From assembly GCA_963666895.2 (NCBI GenBank), contig CAXXNS010000003.1, positions 124,001-188,000 of the forward strand: DNA of 64,000 nucleotides, given 5' to 3'. The notes under the pieces were generated by a model. The model searched no databases. It had not been told where the DNA came from and was given only the letters and a program-made list of their open reading frames with translations. Positions 52,129 to 60,438 of the stretch are shown here, piece after piece. Origin of the DNA: G963666895 sp963666895. Its GTDB lineage: Bacteria > Desulfobacterota > Desulfovibrionia > Desulfovibrionales > Desulfovibrionaceae. The position numbers and the translations under genes are program-made. Position 1 is the stretch's first letter; each line of letters opens with the position of its first letter.

Positions 52129-52482
52129 CTATTTCTTGAGCAGTGTGGACAGGTCGCCGCCCGCGGACTGGGCCAGGTCGTTCAGGGTCTGGAGGTCGCC
52201 GGGCCCGGACAGGGTCAGGTTGGATTTGGCTTCCATGTATTTGGTGGCCAGCTCGTCCGGGCAGGAATCGTAGGTGTAGAGCACGTGCCGGGCCTCGATC
52301 TCGCCCTTGATCTCGGTTTCAAAAGGATATCCATAGGGCATGAGCATCATGGACACGCCCTGCTGGGTGGGAACGGTCTGCAGGATGGCCGGGTTCTTGA
52401 TGACGTCGGAGCCCTCGGCCCATTGACCCAGGACTAGCTCTCCGCCCACCAGCTTGACCAGTTTGACATCTTCGTACGCCAT
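52129..52482 (-). CDS. 117-aa protein with Sm-like beta pattern
   Basis: The cytoplasmic protein has VKLVKLVGGELVLGQW, NPAILQTVPTQQGVSMML and PYGYPFETEIKGEIEARHV, an alternation of strands like LSm/Hfq folds, followed by a helical tail (ATKYMEAKSNL, LNDLAQSAGGDL). AAGGAG precedes ATG 52482. An RNA- or ligand-binding ring is a guess from pattern. I recognise no named family. Confidence 0.65.
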   Translation of the reverse strand: MAYEDVKLVKLVGGELVLGQWAEGSDVIKNPAILQTVPTQQGVSMMLMPYGYPFETEIKGEIEARHVLYTYDSCPDELATKYMEAKSNLTLSGPGDLQTLNDLAQSAGGDLSTLLKK

Positions 52483-52538
52483 GTGAGTTCTCCTTGTGTT
52501 TCTCGACCCAAGAGAACTAGGGATAGCGGCCCTGGTTG

Positions 52539-52934
52539 TCAACCCTGGCCCGGCTTCACGCCGGTTTTGAGCCACTGGTCGTACAGCACGGCCGGGACCG
52601 CGAACAGGACGTAGGACAGGCCCCACAGGCCTACGTCGATGAGCCCGGCGCCGCCCACCGCGGGCACGCCCATCTGCGGCCCCCAGACGCGCAGCAGTAT
52701 GGACACGATGCCCGCGATCATGGTGGCGAAGTAGATGAGCCGGGACTGGGGCCGGGTCAGGGGCTGCCTGTCGAAGGCCAGGGCGTGGGACACGCGCAGG
52801 CACAGGGCGAAGCAGACCACGTCCGCGGCGTAGGACACGGCCACCGGGTCCGGCACGCCCATCCAGAGCTGCCAGGCGCGCAGGAAGGTGTTGGATGCGA
52901 ACAGGACCGACAAGAGTACGAAATAGGGTTTCAA
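52539..52934 (-). CDS. Small four-helix membrane protein
   Basis: The 131-aa protein has four hydrophobic segments (about 3-22, 33-52, 66-85, 96-116) and no recognisable catalytic motif. It begins with TTG at 52934 behind GGGAGG. The 125-bp repeat lies immediately upstream of that ribosome site. Function unknown. Confidence 0.6.
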   Translation of the reverse strand: MKPYFVLLSVLFASNTFLRAWQLWMGVPDPVAVSYAADVVCFALCLRVSHALAFDRQPLTRPQSRLIYFATMIAGIVSILLRVWGPQMGVPAVGGAGLIDVGLWGLSYVLFAVPAVLYDQWLKTGVKPGQG

Positions 52935-52948
52935 AATTCCTCCCAGTC

Positions 52949-53073
52949 AGGCTGTTGAAAAACGGCAATTTGCTGCGTTGCTTCAAAAAATCCAAACCCT
53001 CGCGTACCGCAAGAGTACGCGTCGGTCTTGAATTTTTTTCGCGCCTTGCATCTCACCATTTTTGACCAGCCTG
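52949..53073. repeat. 125-bp long palindromic repeat, copy 2
   Basis: Outer arms CAGGCTG and CAGCCTG, extended by the TTGAAAAACGG/CCATTTTTGA region, enclose a centre (CCCTCGCGTA...TACGCGTCGG) shared with copy 1 at 28778. Arms differ in sequence from copy 1 but pair within themselves. The GCGTTGC/GCGCCTTGCA words are also shared. A T run after the inner stem may terminate transcription. Confidence 0.75.
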
Positions 53074-53087
53074 TATTTAATGTGTTT

Positions 53088-53828
53088 TTAGATGAAGCGG
53101 CGGGGCTTGGCCGCCTGGTGCAGGTCCTTGAGCGTGCGCACGTTGCCCTTCCTGAGCTTGCGGGCCAGGAACAGGAACAGGTACGCGGCCTGGAGGGCGT
53201 CGGCCAGGGCGTCGTGCTCCGGCAGCCTCGGCAGGCCGTATGTCTCGGACAGGTTTCCGAGATTGTAGGAAATCTTCAGGCTGAACGCATCGTCGCGGTA
53301 AGCCCACTGCTCCTCCTGGAAGGCCTGGGCCATGCGCATGGTGTCCAGGCAGGGGGATTTGAGCCCGGCCCCGAAGTGGGTGCGGCAGGCGCGGTTCAGA
53401 AAGGTCATGTCCAGGCCCACATGGTGGCCCACCACCAGGGTGGGGCCCAGCCAGTCGATGAACCCGGGCAGGACCTCCCGGATGGTCGGGGCGTGCTCCA
53501 CGGCGTCGGGCGTGATGCGGTGGATCAGGGTGGAGAACTTGGGCAGGCCCATGGCCGGGTGGACCAGGATGTTGTAGGTGTCCGAGGGGTCGATGCGCAT
53601 GTTCCGCACCCGCACCGCGCCGATGGACACGATCTCGTCCTCCCGGGCGTTGAGCCCGGTCAGCTCCGTGTCCACCACGGAGAACACGTAGTCCTCCAGG
53701 GGGTGGGACTGGTCCAGGGCCCGGGCCGAGGCGTGGTTGCCGGCCAGCTCCGGGATGGTCGGCTGGCCCTCGAACCACTCCCCGATGACGGGCAGTCCGG
53801 CCAGGATGTCCTTGAGCATGAGCAGCAC
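53088..53828 (-). CDS. DnaQ-like 3'-5' exonuclease
   Basis: The 246-aa DEDDh exonuclease has VVDTELTGL (Asp, Glu), VVGHHVGLDMTFLNRA (Asp) and LPEHDALADALQ (His, Asp). A preceding 45-residue segment is extra. GTG 53828 is taken as start, 9 bp below the preceding stop; ATG 53819 is an alternative and neither has a strong ribosome site. In many bacteria such exonucleases follow a cNMP/CBS/DUF294 protein and an acetate symporter, as here; the shared purpose may be nucleotide signalling. Confidence 0.85.
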   Translation of the reverse strand: MLLMLKDILAGLPVIGEWFEGQPTIPELAGNHASARALDQSHPLEDYVFSVVDTELTGLNAREDEIVSIGAVRVRNMRIDPSDTYNILVHPAMGLPKFSTLIHRITPDAVEHAPTIREVLPGFIDWLGPTLVVGHHVGLDMTFLNRACRTHFGAGLKSPCLDTMRMAQAFQEEQWAYRDDAFSLKISYNLGNLSETYGLPRLPEHDALADALQAAYLFLFLARKLRKGNVRTLKDLHQAAKPRRFI

Positions 53829-53837
53829 GGCGGTTTC

Positions 53838-55766
53838 CTAAGCCACATTAAGCCGGAACATGTCCCGCAAAAACGACTGGATCTTGCCGATGACCCCGAA
53901 GGACTCTTTGAGGGTCTGCTTTTCCAGCTCCGAGAGCTTGGCCGGGGCGATGAAGTTGTTGGGCTTCTGGCCTTCCTCCACCAGGGCCAGCTGGTGCACC
54001 AGCCTCAGCTGGAGCAGGAACTCGAAGGCCTCGGAAGTATCCAGGTACAGCTCGTGCGGGATGTGCCCGCCCTCGTCCAGCTGCTTGAGCCTGCCCAGGG
54101 TGTTGGTCTCCTTGATGCCGTACTTCAGGGCCAGGACGCGGGCGAAGTCGGTCAGGGGCAGCAGGCCGCGCTTCTTGAGGTCCAGCCGGTTCTTGTGCTC
54201 TCCGGTCTTCTCCACCAGGAAGGACTTGAAGAAGGACAGCGGCGGCCTCACGCTCAGGCAGTCCGCGGCCAGCTGGCGCAGGAAGATTTCCTGCTTGGGC
54301 GCGTGGTGCGCGATGTGCGCGCGCAGGGAGTCGGCAAAGGACTCGTCTCCGTACCCGGCCCGGAAATCGAAGAAGATGGTGGAGTGCAGAACCTCCTCGG
54401 GCTCGGGCACCAGGATCCAGCGTTCGAACTGGTCGCGCCAGGTGGCGAAAGGTTTGCGCCATTTGGGGTTGGAGGCCATGATTTCGCCCATGCAGGCCGG
54501 GAACCCGCACTGGACCAGCTCCTCGTTGGCCCGCTCGGACAGGGCCGTGAAGTAGATGTCCGCGGCCCGGTTGAGGATGTCGTCGCCGGTATCCTTGTAG
54601 ACCAGGGCGTTGTCCTGGTCCGTGGCGAAGGTCTGCTCGCGGCGGCCCTCGCTGCCCATGAGCAGCCAGCAGAACGGCAGGGGCGGCGGCCCCAGGTCGC
54701 GCTGGAGCAGGGCCAGCACCCGCTCCAGGATCAGGTCGTTGAGGATGGCGATCATGCGGGTGATGTTGCCCGCCTTGGCCCCGTCCTGGACCATGGTCCG
54801 CACCACCTGCGGCACCTTGCCCGAGAGCGGGTAGAGTCCGGACAACCGCTCCTGGGTCAGGATTTCGCGGAAGATGGACATGGGGCTCTTGCCCTGGAGC
54901 ACGAGCACGTCGTGGGAGGTGATCATGCCCGCGACCTCGCCCTGGCGCATGACGGCCAAATGGTGGATGTGCCCGGACATCATCTTCATGAGCGCGTCGA
55001 AGCAGACGTCGTGCGCTTCGATGGTCTTGACCGGGGTGGACATGATGGTCTCGATGGGCGCGTCGTAGTCCATGCCCAGGGCCACGGCCTTTCTGAGGTC
55101 CTTGTCCGTGACGATGCCGGCCATGGCCCCGGAGGGCTCCTTGATGATCAGCGAGCCCACGCTGTGCTTGGCCATGCGCCAGGCGGCCATCTGGATGGTC
55201 TCGCCGAAGTCCAGGGTCACGGGCGGCCGGGTGATCATCTCCCCGACCTTGGCCGAGAAGAGCGACAGTCCGGAGTCGCAGGTCATGGCCGGGGCCCTGC
55301 GGGCGTACATCTCGTTGAACGCCTTGGACAGATAGTCCCGGGAGAAACTCTTGAGGAAGAATTGGGCCACCTGGGGCTGGGTGTGCAGCAGATGCTGGAA
55401 GGCCACGCCGGGCATGCGGATGAAGAAGCTGTCCTCCACGGTGTCCGCGAACAGGGAGGCCGGTCCGCTCTGGATCAGGGACAACTCGCCCACGAACCCG
55501 CCCTCGCCCCGGTAGTCGATGAGGTTCTCTTCGCCTTCTTCATCGCGCAGGTAGAGCTTGACCCCGCCGCGCTGGACGATGAGCAGGTCCGCCACGCGGG
55601 TGACGTCCTTGATGAGCAACTGGGTGTTCTTGGGCGCGAAGTCGATGAGGCACTGCTTGGCCAGGTCGGCCAGGATGGAGTCCGGGAGGCCGGAGAAGGG
55701 CAGTGTCTGGGCGAGGAATTCCTCGATGATCTCGGGCCGCGTCGTGCCCGCCTCATGATGCCCCAT
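53838..55766 (-). CDS. cNMP-binding / CBS pair / DUF294 nucleotidyltransferase-like protein
   Basis: The 642-aa cytoplasmic protein has a cyclic-nucleotide-binding domain (about 15-135: GGFVGELSLIQSGPASLF), two CBS domains (about 165-290: IVTDKDLRKAV, MITSHDVLV), a DUF294 GlnD-like nucleotidyltransferase (MGSEGRREQTFATDQDNALVY, with GS and DxD) and DUF294_C. GGAGG precedes ATG 55766. It is placed between the symporter and the exonuclease and probably controls acetate transport or signalling in response to nucleotides. Confidence 0.92.
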   Translation of the reverse strand: MGHHEAGTTRPEIIEEFLAQTLPFSGLPDSILADLAKQCLIDFAPKNTQLLIKDVTRVADLLIVQRGGVKLYLRDEEGEENLIDYRGEGGFVGELSLIQSGPASLFADTVEDSFFIRMPGVAFQHLLHTQPQVAQFFLKSFSRDYLSKAFNEMYARRAPAMTCDSGLSLFSAKVGEMITRPPVTLDFGETIQMAAWRMAKHSVGSLIIKEPSGAMAGIVTDKDLRKAVALGMDYDAPIETIMSTPVKTIEAHDVCFDALMKMMSGHIHHLAVMRQGEVAGMITSHDVLVLQGKSPMSIFREILTQERLSGLYPLSGKVPQVVRTMVQDGAKAGNITRMIAILNDLILERVLALLQRDLGPPPLPFCWLLMGSEGRREQTFATDQDNALVYKDTGDDILNRAADIYFTALSERANEELVQCGFPACMGEIMASNPKWRKPFATWRDQFERWILVPEPEEVLHSTIFFDFRAGYGDESFADSLRAHIAHHAPKQEIFLRQLAADCLSVRPPLSFFKSFLVEKTGEHKNRLDLKKRGLLPLTDFARVLALKYGIKETNTLGRLKQLDEGGHIPHELYLDTSEAFEFLLQLRLVHQLALVEEGQKPNNFIAPAKLSELEKQTLKESFGVIGKIQSFLRDMFRLNVA

Positions 55767-55843
55767 GGCGCCCTCCGACGCCCGTGGCGCGGGAGGAGAG
55801 ACTCCCCCCGCGCCGGTCGAGCGTTTGTTGGTTGCGTCCGTTC

Positions 55844-57670
55844 CTAATGGTCCACGGCCGTGCCCGCTCCACGCGGGATGCGCACGCTTTCCACCATGTC
55901 CTGGATCTCCTGCGGCGGCGCCGGAGTCATCAGCGACACGACCATGGTGGCCACGAAGTTGATGATCATGCCCACGGTGCCGATGCCCGTGGAGTCGATG
56001 CCCAGGAGCCACGGCTTCATGCCCATGAAGGCCGGGGTGCATTGGATAATGTAGAGCATGGTGAAGCCGATGCCAAGGACCATGCCGGTGATGGCCCCCT
56101 CCCGGGTCGTCCGCTTCCAGAAGATGCCGAGCAGGATGACCGGGAAGAAGCTGGCCGCGCCGAGGCCGAAGGCCAGGGCCACCACCTGGGCCACGAAGCC
56201 GGGCGGGTTGATGCCGAAGTACCCGGCCACGATGACCGCCAGGGCGATCATCACCCGGCCGACCAGGAGGCGTTGCTTCTCGGAGGCTTGCCTGTTGATG
56301 ATCCGGTAGTAGAGGTCGTGGGCGATGCTCGAGGCGATGACCAGGAGCAGGCCCGAAGCCGTGGACAGGGCCGCGGCCAGGCCTCCGGCCGCCACCAGGG
56401 CGATGACCCAGGGCGGCAGGTTGGCGATCTCCGGGTTGGCCAGCACCATGATGTCGCGGTCAACGTAGAGCTCGTTGGCGTTGTCCATGGGAATCTCGTT
56501 GGACAGCATGGGCAGGCCGTAGCTGTTGAGCTGGCCTTCGCCGACCAGGGTGGGCTTGCCCTTCAGGGCGTCGCCGCCGCCCATGCCCTTGCCCAGGTAC
56601 TGGACCTTGCCGTCCTCGTTCTTGTCCACCCAGGCCACCAGGCCGGTCTGGGCCCAGTTGGTGAACCAGGAGGGCAGCTCCATCTTCTCCTCGCCCTGGG
56701 CCGGATTGTAGTTCACCTGCGACAGGGTGTTGATCATGTTGTAGCGGGCGAACGAGGCCACGGCCGGAGCGGTGGTGTACAGGATGGCGATGAACAGCAG
56801 GGCGTAGCCCGCGGACAGGCGGGCGGCGCGCACGCTGGGCACCGTGTAGAAGCGGATGATGACGTGGGGCAGCCCGGCCGTACCGGCCATCAGGGTCAGG
56901 GTCAGGCAGAAGGTGTTGAGCATGTTCTTGGTGACGAAGGGCGAGGTGTATCCTCCGAAGCCCAGGGCCACGCCGATCTCATTCAGCTTGCCGAGCAGGT
57001 ATTGCCCCGTGTCCGGGCCCGAGGCGATGGTGCCGCCGAAGCCCAACTGCGGGATGGGGTTGCCCGTGATCTTCAGGGAGATGAAGATGGCCGGGATGAG
57101 GAAGGCCAGGATGAGCACGCAGTACTGGGCCACCTGGGTCCAGGTGATGCCCTTCATGCCGCCCACGGCCGCGTAGAAGAACACGATGGCCATGCCGATG
57201 AACACGCCGGTGTTGACGTCCACCTCCAGGAACCGGGAGAAGACCACGCCCACGCCGCGCATCTGCCCGGCCACGTAGGTCAGGGAGACGAAGATGGCGC
57301 AGATGAGCGCGACCACGCGGGCCGTGGTGGAGTAGTACCGGTCGCCCACGAAGTCGGGCACGGTGAACTTGCCGAACTTGCGCAGGTACGGAGCCAGGAG
57401 CAGGGCCAGGAGCACGTAGCCGCCGGTCCAGCCCATGAGGTACACGCAGCCCGTGTAGCCCAGGAAGCTGATCAGCCCGGCCATGGAGATGAAGCTGGCC
57501 GCGCTCATCCAGTCGGCCGCGGTGGCCAGGCCGTTGGCCATGGCCGGGACGCCGCCGCCGGCCACGTAGAAGCCTTTGGTGTCTTTGACGCGCGAGCGCC
57601 AGGCAATGGAGATGTAGAGCCCGAACGACAGGCCGACCATTATGAAGGTCCACAATTTTATCTGGTCCAT
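55844..57670 (-). CDS. Sodium:solute symporter, acetate/organic acid type
   Basis: The 608-aa membrane protein has about 13 helices and the SSS-family GVPAMANGLATAADWMSAASFIS and YVGQ-like VAGQMRGVGVVFSRFLEV patterns, plus a long cytosolic loop near 280-345. It pairs with a DUF4212 small subunit, which marks the acetate/monocarboxylate group, and with Acs upstream. It should bring in acetate with Na+. GGGAGG precedes the ATG. Confidence 0.92.
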   Translation of the reverse strand: MDQIKLWTFIMVGLSFGLYISIAWRSRVKDTKGFYVAGGGVPAMANGLATAADWMSAASFISMAGLISFLGYTGCVYLMGWTGGYVLLALLLAPYLRKFGKFTVPDFVGDRYYSTTARVVALICAIFVSLTYVAGQMRGVGVVFSRFLEVDVNTGVFIGMAIVFFYAAVGGMKGITWTQVAQYCVLILAFLIPAIFISLKITGNPIPQLGFGGTIASGPDTGQYLLGKLNEIGVALGFGGYTSPFVTKNMLNTFCLTLTLMAGTAGLPHVIIRFYTVPSVRAARLSAGYALLFIAILYTTAPAVASFARYNMINTLSQVNYNPAQGEEKMELPSWFTNWAQTGLVAWVDKNEDGKVQYLGKGMGGGDALKGKPTLVGEGQLNSYGLPMLSNEIPMDNANELYVDRDIMVLANPEIANLPPWVIALVAAGGLAAALSTASGLLLVIASSIAHDLYYRIINRQASEKQRLLVGRVMIALAVIVAGYFGINPPGFVAQVVALAFGLGAASFFPVILLGIFWKRTTREGAITGMVLGIGFTMLYIIQCTPAFMGMKPWLLGIDSTGIGTVGMIINFVATMVVSLMTPAPPQEIQDMVESVRIPRGAGTAVDH

Positions 57671-57696
57671 GGGTGAGTCCTCCCTCGCTTATAAGG

Positions 57697-57954
57697 TTAT
57701 TCGTCCACGTCGAAGGTCCGATCCAACTTGCGCATCAACAGGTAGTATGCGAAGATAAGGACTACGAAGACGTAGATGGAACCTTGTTGCGAGAACCAGA
57801 ACCCCAGCGGGAAACCGCCCAGGTGGAACGTGTTCATCTGCTCCACCAGCAGTATCCCGAACACATAGGAAACCAGCGCCCAAATGGACAACAGGATGAC
57901 CATGTAGGTCAGGTTCCTGCGCCAATAGGCTTTCATCTTGTCGTTCTGTTCCAT
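57697..57954 (-). CDS. DUF4212 small subunit of the sodium/solute symporter
   Basis: The 85-aa protein has two helices (about 13-35 and 55-75) and the family words YWRRNLTYMVILLSIW and LGGFPLGFWFSQQGSIYVF. It is the partner of the large symporter subunit encoded 26 bp downstream. GGGGGG precedes the ATG. Confidence 0.9.
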   Translation of the reverse strand: MEQNDKMKAYWRRNLTYMVILLSIWALVSYVFGILLVEQMNTFHLGGFPLGFWFSQQGSIYVFVVLIFAYYLLMRKLDRTFDVDE

Positions 57955-57980
57955 GTCAAACCCCCCTGTCGTTTAGTTGC

Positions 57981-58024
57981 GGCCCCGTCCCGCTCGTCCT
58001 CGCCAAAGGGATCGGGACGGGGCC
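57981..58024. other. Large hairpin between acs and the symporter genes
   Basis: Perfect 12-bp arms (GGCCCCGTCCCG at 57981-57992, its complement at 58013-58024) enclose a 20-nt loop. There is no T run on the minus strand, so it may act as an mRNA stability element or attenuator that sets Acs above the transporter. Confidence 0.45.
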
Positions 58025-58047
58025 GTGATTTTATGGCCTTGGGATGA

Positions 58048-60033
58048 CTACCTTCCCATCAGCTCCTTGTTGCCTTCCATCAGGTCGGTGACCACGCCCG
58101 GATCGGCCAGGGTCGAGGTGTCGCCGAGGTTTGAGGTGTCGCCTTCCGCGATCTTGCGCAGGATGCGGCGCATGATCTTGCCGGACCGGGTCTTGGGCAG
58201 GCCGGGCGCGAATTGCAGCACCTGCGGGCTGGCCAGGGGGCCGATCTCCTTGCGAACGTGCATGACCAGCTCCTTCTTGAGCTCGTCCGACTCGTCCACG
58301 TCCGCCTTGAGGGTCACGTAGGCGTACACGGCCTGGCCCTTGAGCTCGTGGGGCATGCCGACCACGGCCGCCTCGGAGACGGTCGGGTGCGCCACCAGGG
58401 CGGACTCGATCTCGGCCGTGCCCAGCCGGTGGCCGGACACGTTGATCACGTCGTCCACGCGGCCCATGATCCAGAAGTAGCCGTCCTCGTCGCAGCGCGC
58501 GCCGTCGCCGGACTCGTAGGCTCCGGGGAAGGTGGCGAAGTAGGTGGACTTGAACCGCTCGGGGTTGTTCCACACGCCGCGCAGCATGCCCGGCCAGGGC
58601 TTCTTGATGATCAGGAAGCCGCCCTCGTTGGCGTTCACTTCCTTGTTCTCGCGGTCCACGATGGCCGCCTCGATGCCCGGCAGGGGCCGGGAGGCCGCGC
58701 CCGGTTTCATGGGCGTGGCGTAGGGCAGGCCGGAGATGATGTGGCCGCCGGTCTCGGTCTGCCACCAGGTGTCCACGATGGGCAGTTTCCCCTTGCCGAT
58801 GTTGTTGTAGTACCACATCCAGGCTTCGGGGTTGATGGGCTCGCCCACCGAGCCCAGGATGCGCAGGCTGGACAGGTCGTGCTTGGTGGTCCACTGCTCG
58901 CCCTCGCGCATCAGGGCGCGGATGACCGTGGGCGCGGTGTAGAACACGTTGACCTTGAATTTTTCGCACACCTGCCAGAAGCGGTCCGGGGCCGGATAGG
59001 AGGGAACGCCCTCGAACATCAGGCTGGTGGCGCCCAGGCAGAGCGGGCCGTACACTATGTAGGAGTGGCCGGTGACCCAGCCGATGTCGGCCGTGCACCA
59101 ATGCACGTCGTCGTCCTTGAGGTCGAAGACCCACTGGCAGGTGTGGGCCGTGTAGGTCAGGTAGCCGCCCTGGGTGTGGTACACGCCCTTGGGCTTGCCC
59201 GTGGACCCGGAGGTGTAGAGGATGAACAGCGGGTCCTCGGCTTCCATAGACTCGCAGGGGCAGTCGGCGGTGATGTCCTCGGCGGCCATCTCTTCGTGCC
59301 ACCAGGTGTCGCGGCCTTCCACCATCTCGAACTTCTCGAAGCCCTTGGCCGAGTTCACCACCACCACGCGCTCCACGCCCGGGCACTCCTTGAGGGCCTC
59401 GTCGGTGTTGCCTTTCAGCGGAATCTGGCGTCCGGCGCGGTTGACCGCGGTGCCGGTGATGTGGACCTTGCTGCCGCAGTCGTTGATGCGGTCGCGCAGG
59501 GCGTGGGCCGAGAAACCGGCGAACACGATGGAGTGGGGCGCGCCCAGGCGGGCGCAGGCCAGCATGGCGATGGCCAGCTCCGGAATCATGGGCAGGTAGA
59601 TGGACACGCGGTCGCCCTTGCCCACGCCCATCTTCTTGAGCACGTTGGCGAAGCGGCAGACCTCGTCGTGGAGCATCTGGTAGGTGTAGACCTTGACGTC
59701 GTCCTCGGCCTCGCCCTGGAAGATGATGGCCGCCTTGTTGCGCTTGCCGTTCTTGATCTGGCGGTCCAGGCAGTTGTAGGCCACGTTGAGGCGGCCGCCG
59801 GAAAACCATTTGATCTCAGGCGTATCGAAGTCCGCTTCCAGGACCTTGTCCCACTTCTTTTCCCACTCCACCAATTCCCCGGCGCGTTCCGCCCAGAAGC
59901 CTTCCGGGTCCTCGATGGAGCGTTTGTAGATTTTTTCGTACTCCTCCATGCTCCCCACGGCCGCGTCGGCGCGTTTGGGGGGCTGGATTACCCGCGATTC
60001 GGTGGACAAACTCTGGATTTTGTCGTCGCCCAT
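58048..60033 (-). CDS. acsA: Acetyl-CoA synthetase
   Basis: The 661-aa AMP-forming enzyme has the P-loop ILYTSGSTGKPKG, the adenylate-binding DTWWQTETGGH, the hinge and the C-terminal acetylation-site Lys in PKTRSGKIMRR. It turns acetate, CoA and ATP into acetyl-CoA. GGGAGG precedes the ATG. It leads the acs, DUF4212, symporter, DUF294, exonuclease run, so acetate uptake and activation are co-located. The site lysine suggests acetylation control. Confidence 0.95.
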   Translation of the reverse strand: MGDDKIQSLSTESRVIQPPKRADAAVGSMEEYEKIYKRSIEDPEGFWAERAGELVEWEKKWDKVLEADFDTPEIKWFSGGRLNVAYNCLDRQIKNGKRNKAAIIFQGEAEDDVKVYTYQMLHDEVCRFANVLKKMGVGKGDRVSIYLPMIPELAIAMLACARLGAPHSIVFAGFSAHALRDRINDCGSKVHITGTAVNRAGRQIPLKGNTDEALKECPGVERVVVVNSAKGFEKFEMVEGRDTWWHEEMAAEDITADCPCESMEAEDPLFILYTSGSTGKPKGVYHTQGGYLTYTAHTCQWVFDLKDDDVHWCTADIGWVTGHSYIVYGPLCLGATSLMFEGVPSYPAPDRFWQVCEKFKVNVFYTAPTVIRALMREGEQWTTKHDLSSLRILGSVGEPINPEAWMWYYNNIGKGKLPIVDTWWQTETGGHIISGLPYATPMKPGAASRPLPGIEAAIVDRENKEVNANEGGFLIIKKPWPGMLRGVWNNPERFKSTYFATFPGAYESGDGARCDEDGYFWIMGRVDDVINVSGHRLGTAEIESALVAHPTVSEAAVVGMPHELKGQAVYAYVTLKADVDESDELKKELVMHVRKEIGPLASPQVLQFAPGLPKTRSGKIMRRILRKIAEGDTSNLGDTSTLADPGVVTDLMEGNKELMGR

Positions 60034-60438
60034 TGGGGCCTCCCTCTTGCTTGATGTTCAACTGGTTCGCTTCAGCCAGATAAAATGTAAGATCGTCTTC
60101 GACCGCCTTCGGCCGACAGGCCCTTCTTTAGCACCGCTTTTCGGGCCGGGCATCTTCTTTTCGGTAAACGGTCGAACCGGCCCGTGGGGGGACCGCCGGG
60201 TCGGCGGGCTTCCGTTCACCCGGAATTGGACGCCGCTCACGATATCGGGCCGCCGCTGACGGGCCTTCCCGCAGGGCCCTTTTGGGGCAAGCAGCGGGCT
60301 TCCTGGGCGCTGAAACGCCATATTTCATCAATACGCCAGGGCCGGAAGGGGCGCAATCCCGCAGGGTTTGGACTTTCCTCGGGGTGGCGCATCCGGGCCG
60401 AAATAGGGTATGCCGCCAAAGAACACGGGAGCGCGTTG
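60034..60438. other. Intergenic region between acs and the GT9 gene
   Basis: These 405 bp lie between divergent genes. No convincing coding region, strong promoter or terminator is seen. GC-rich stems such as CGACCGCC/GGCCGAC occur near 60099 and the AT-rich ATAAAATG stretch near 60080 is the best candidate for the acs promoter. Confidence 0.4.

Noticed and set aside
53028..55847. A 939-codon plus-strand open frame opposite the exonuclease and DUF294 genes
   Set aside because: The minus-strand proteins carry clear motifs; the plus frame is repetitive Gly/Gln/His/Val shadow sequence.
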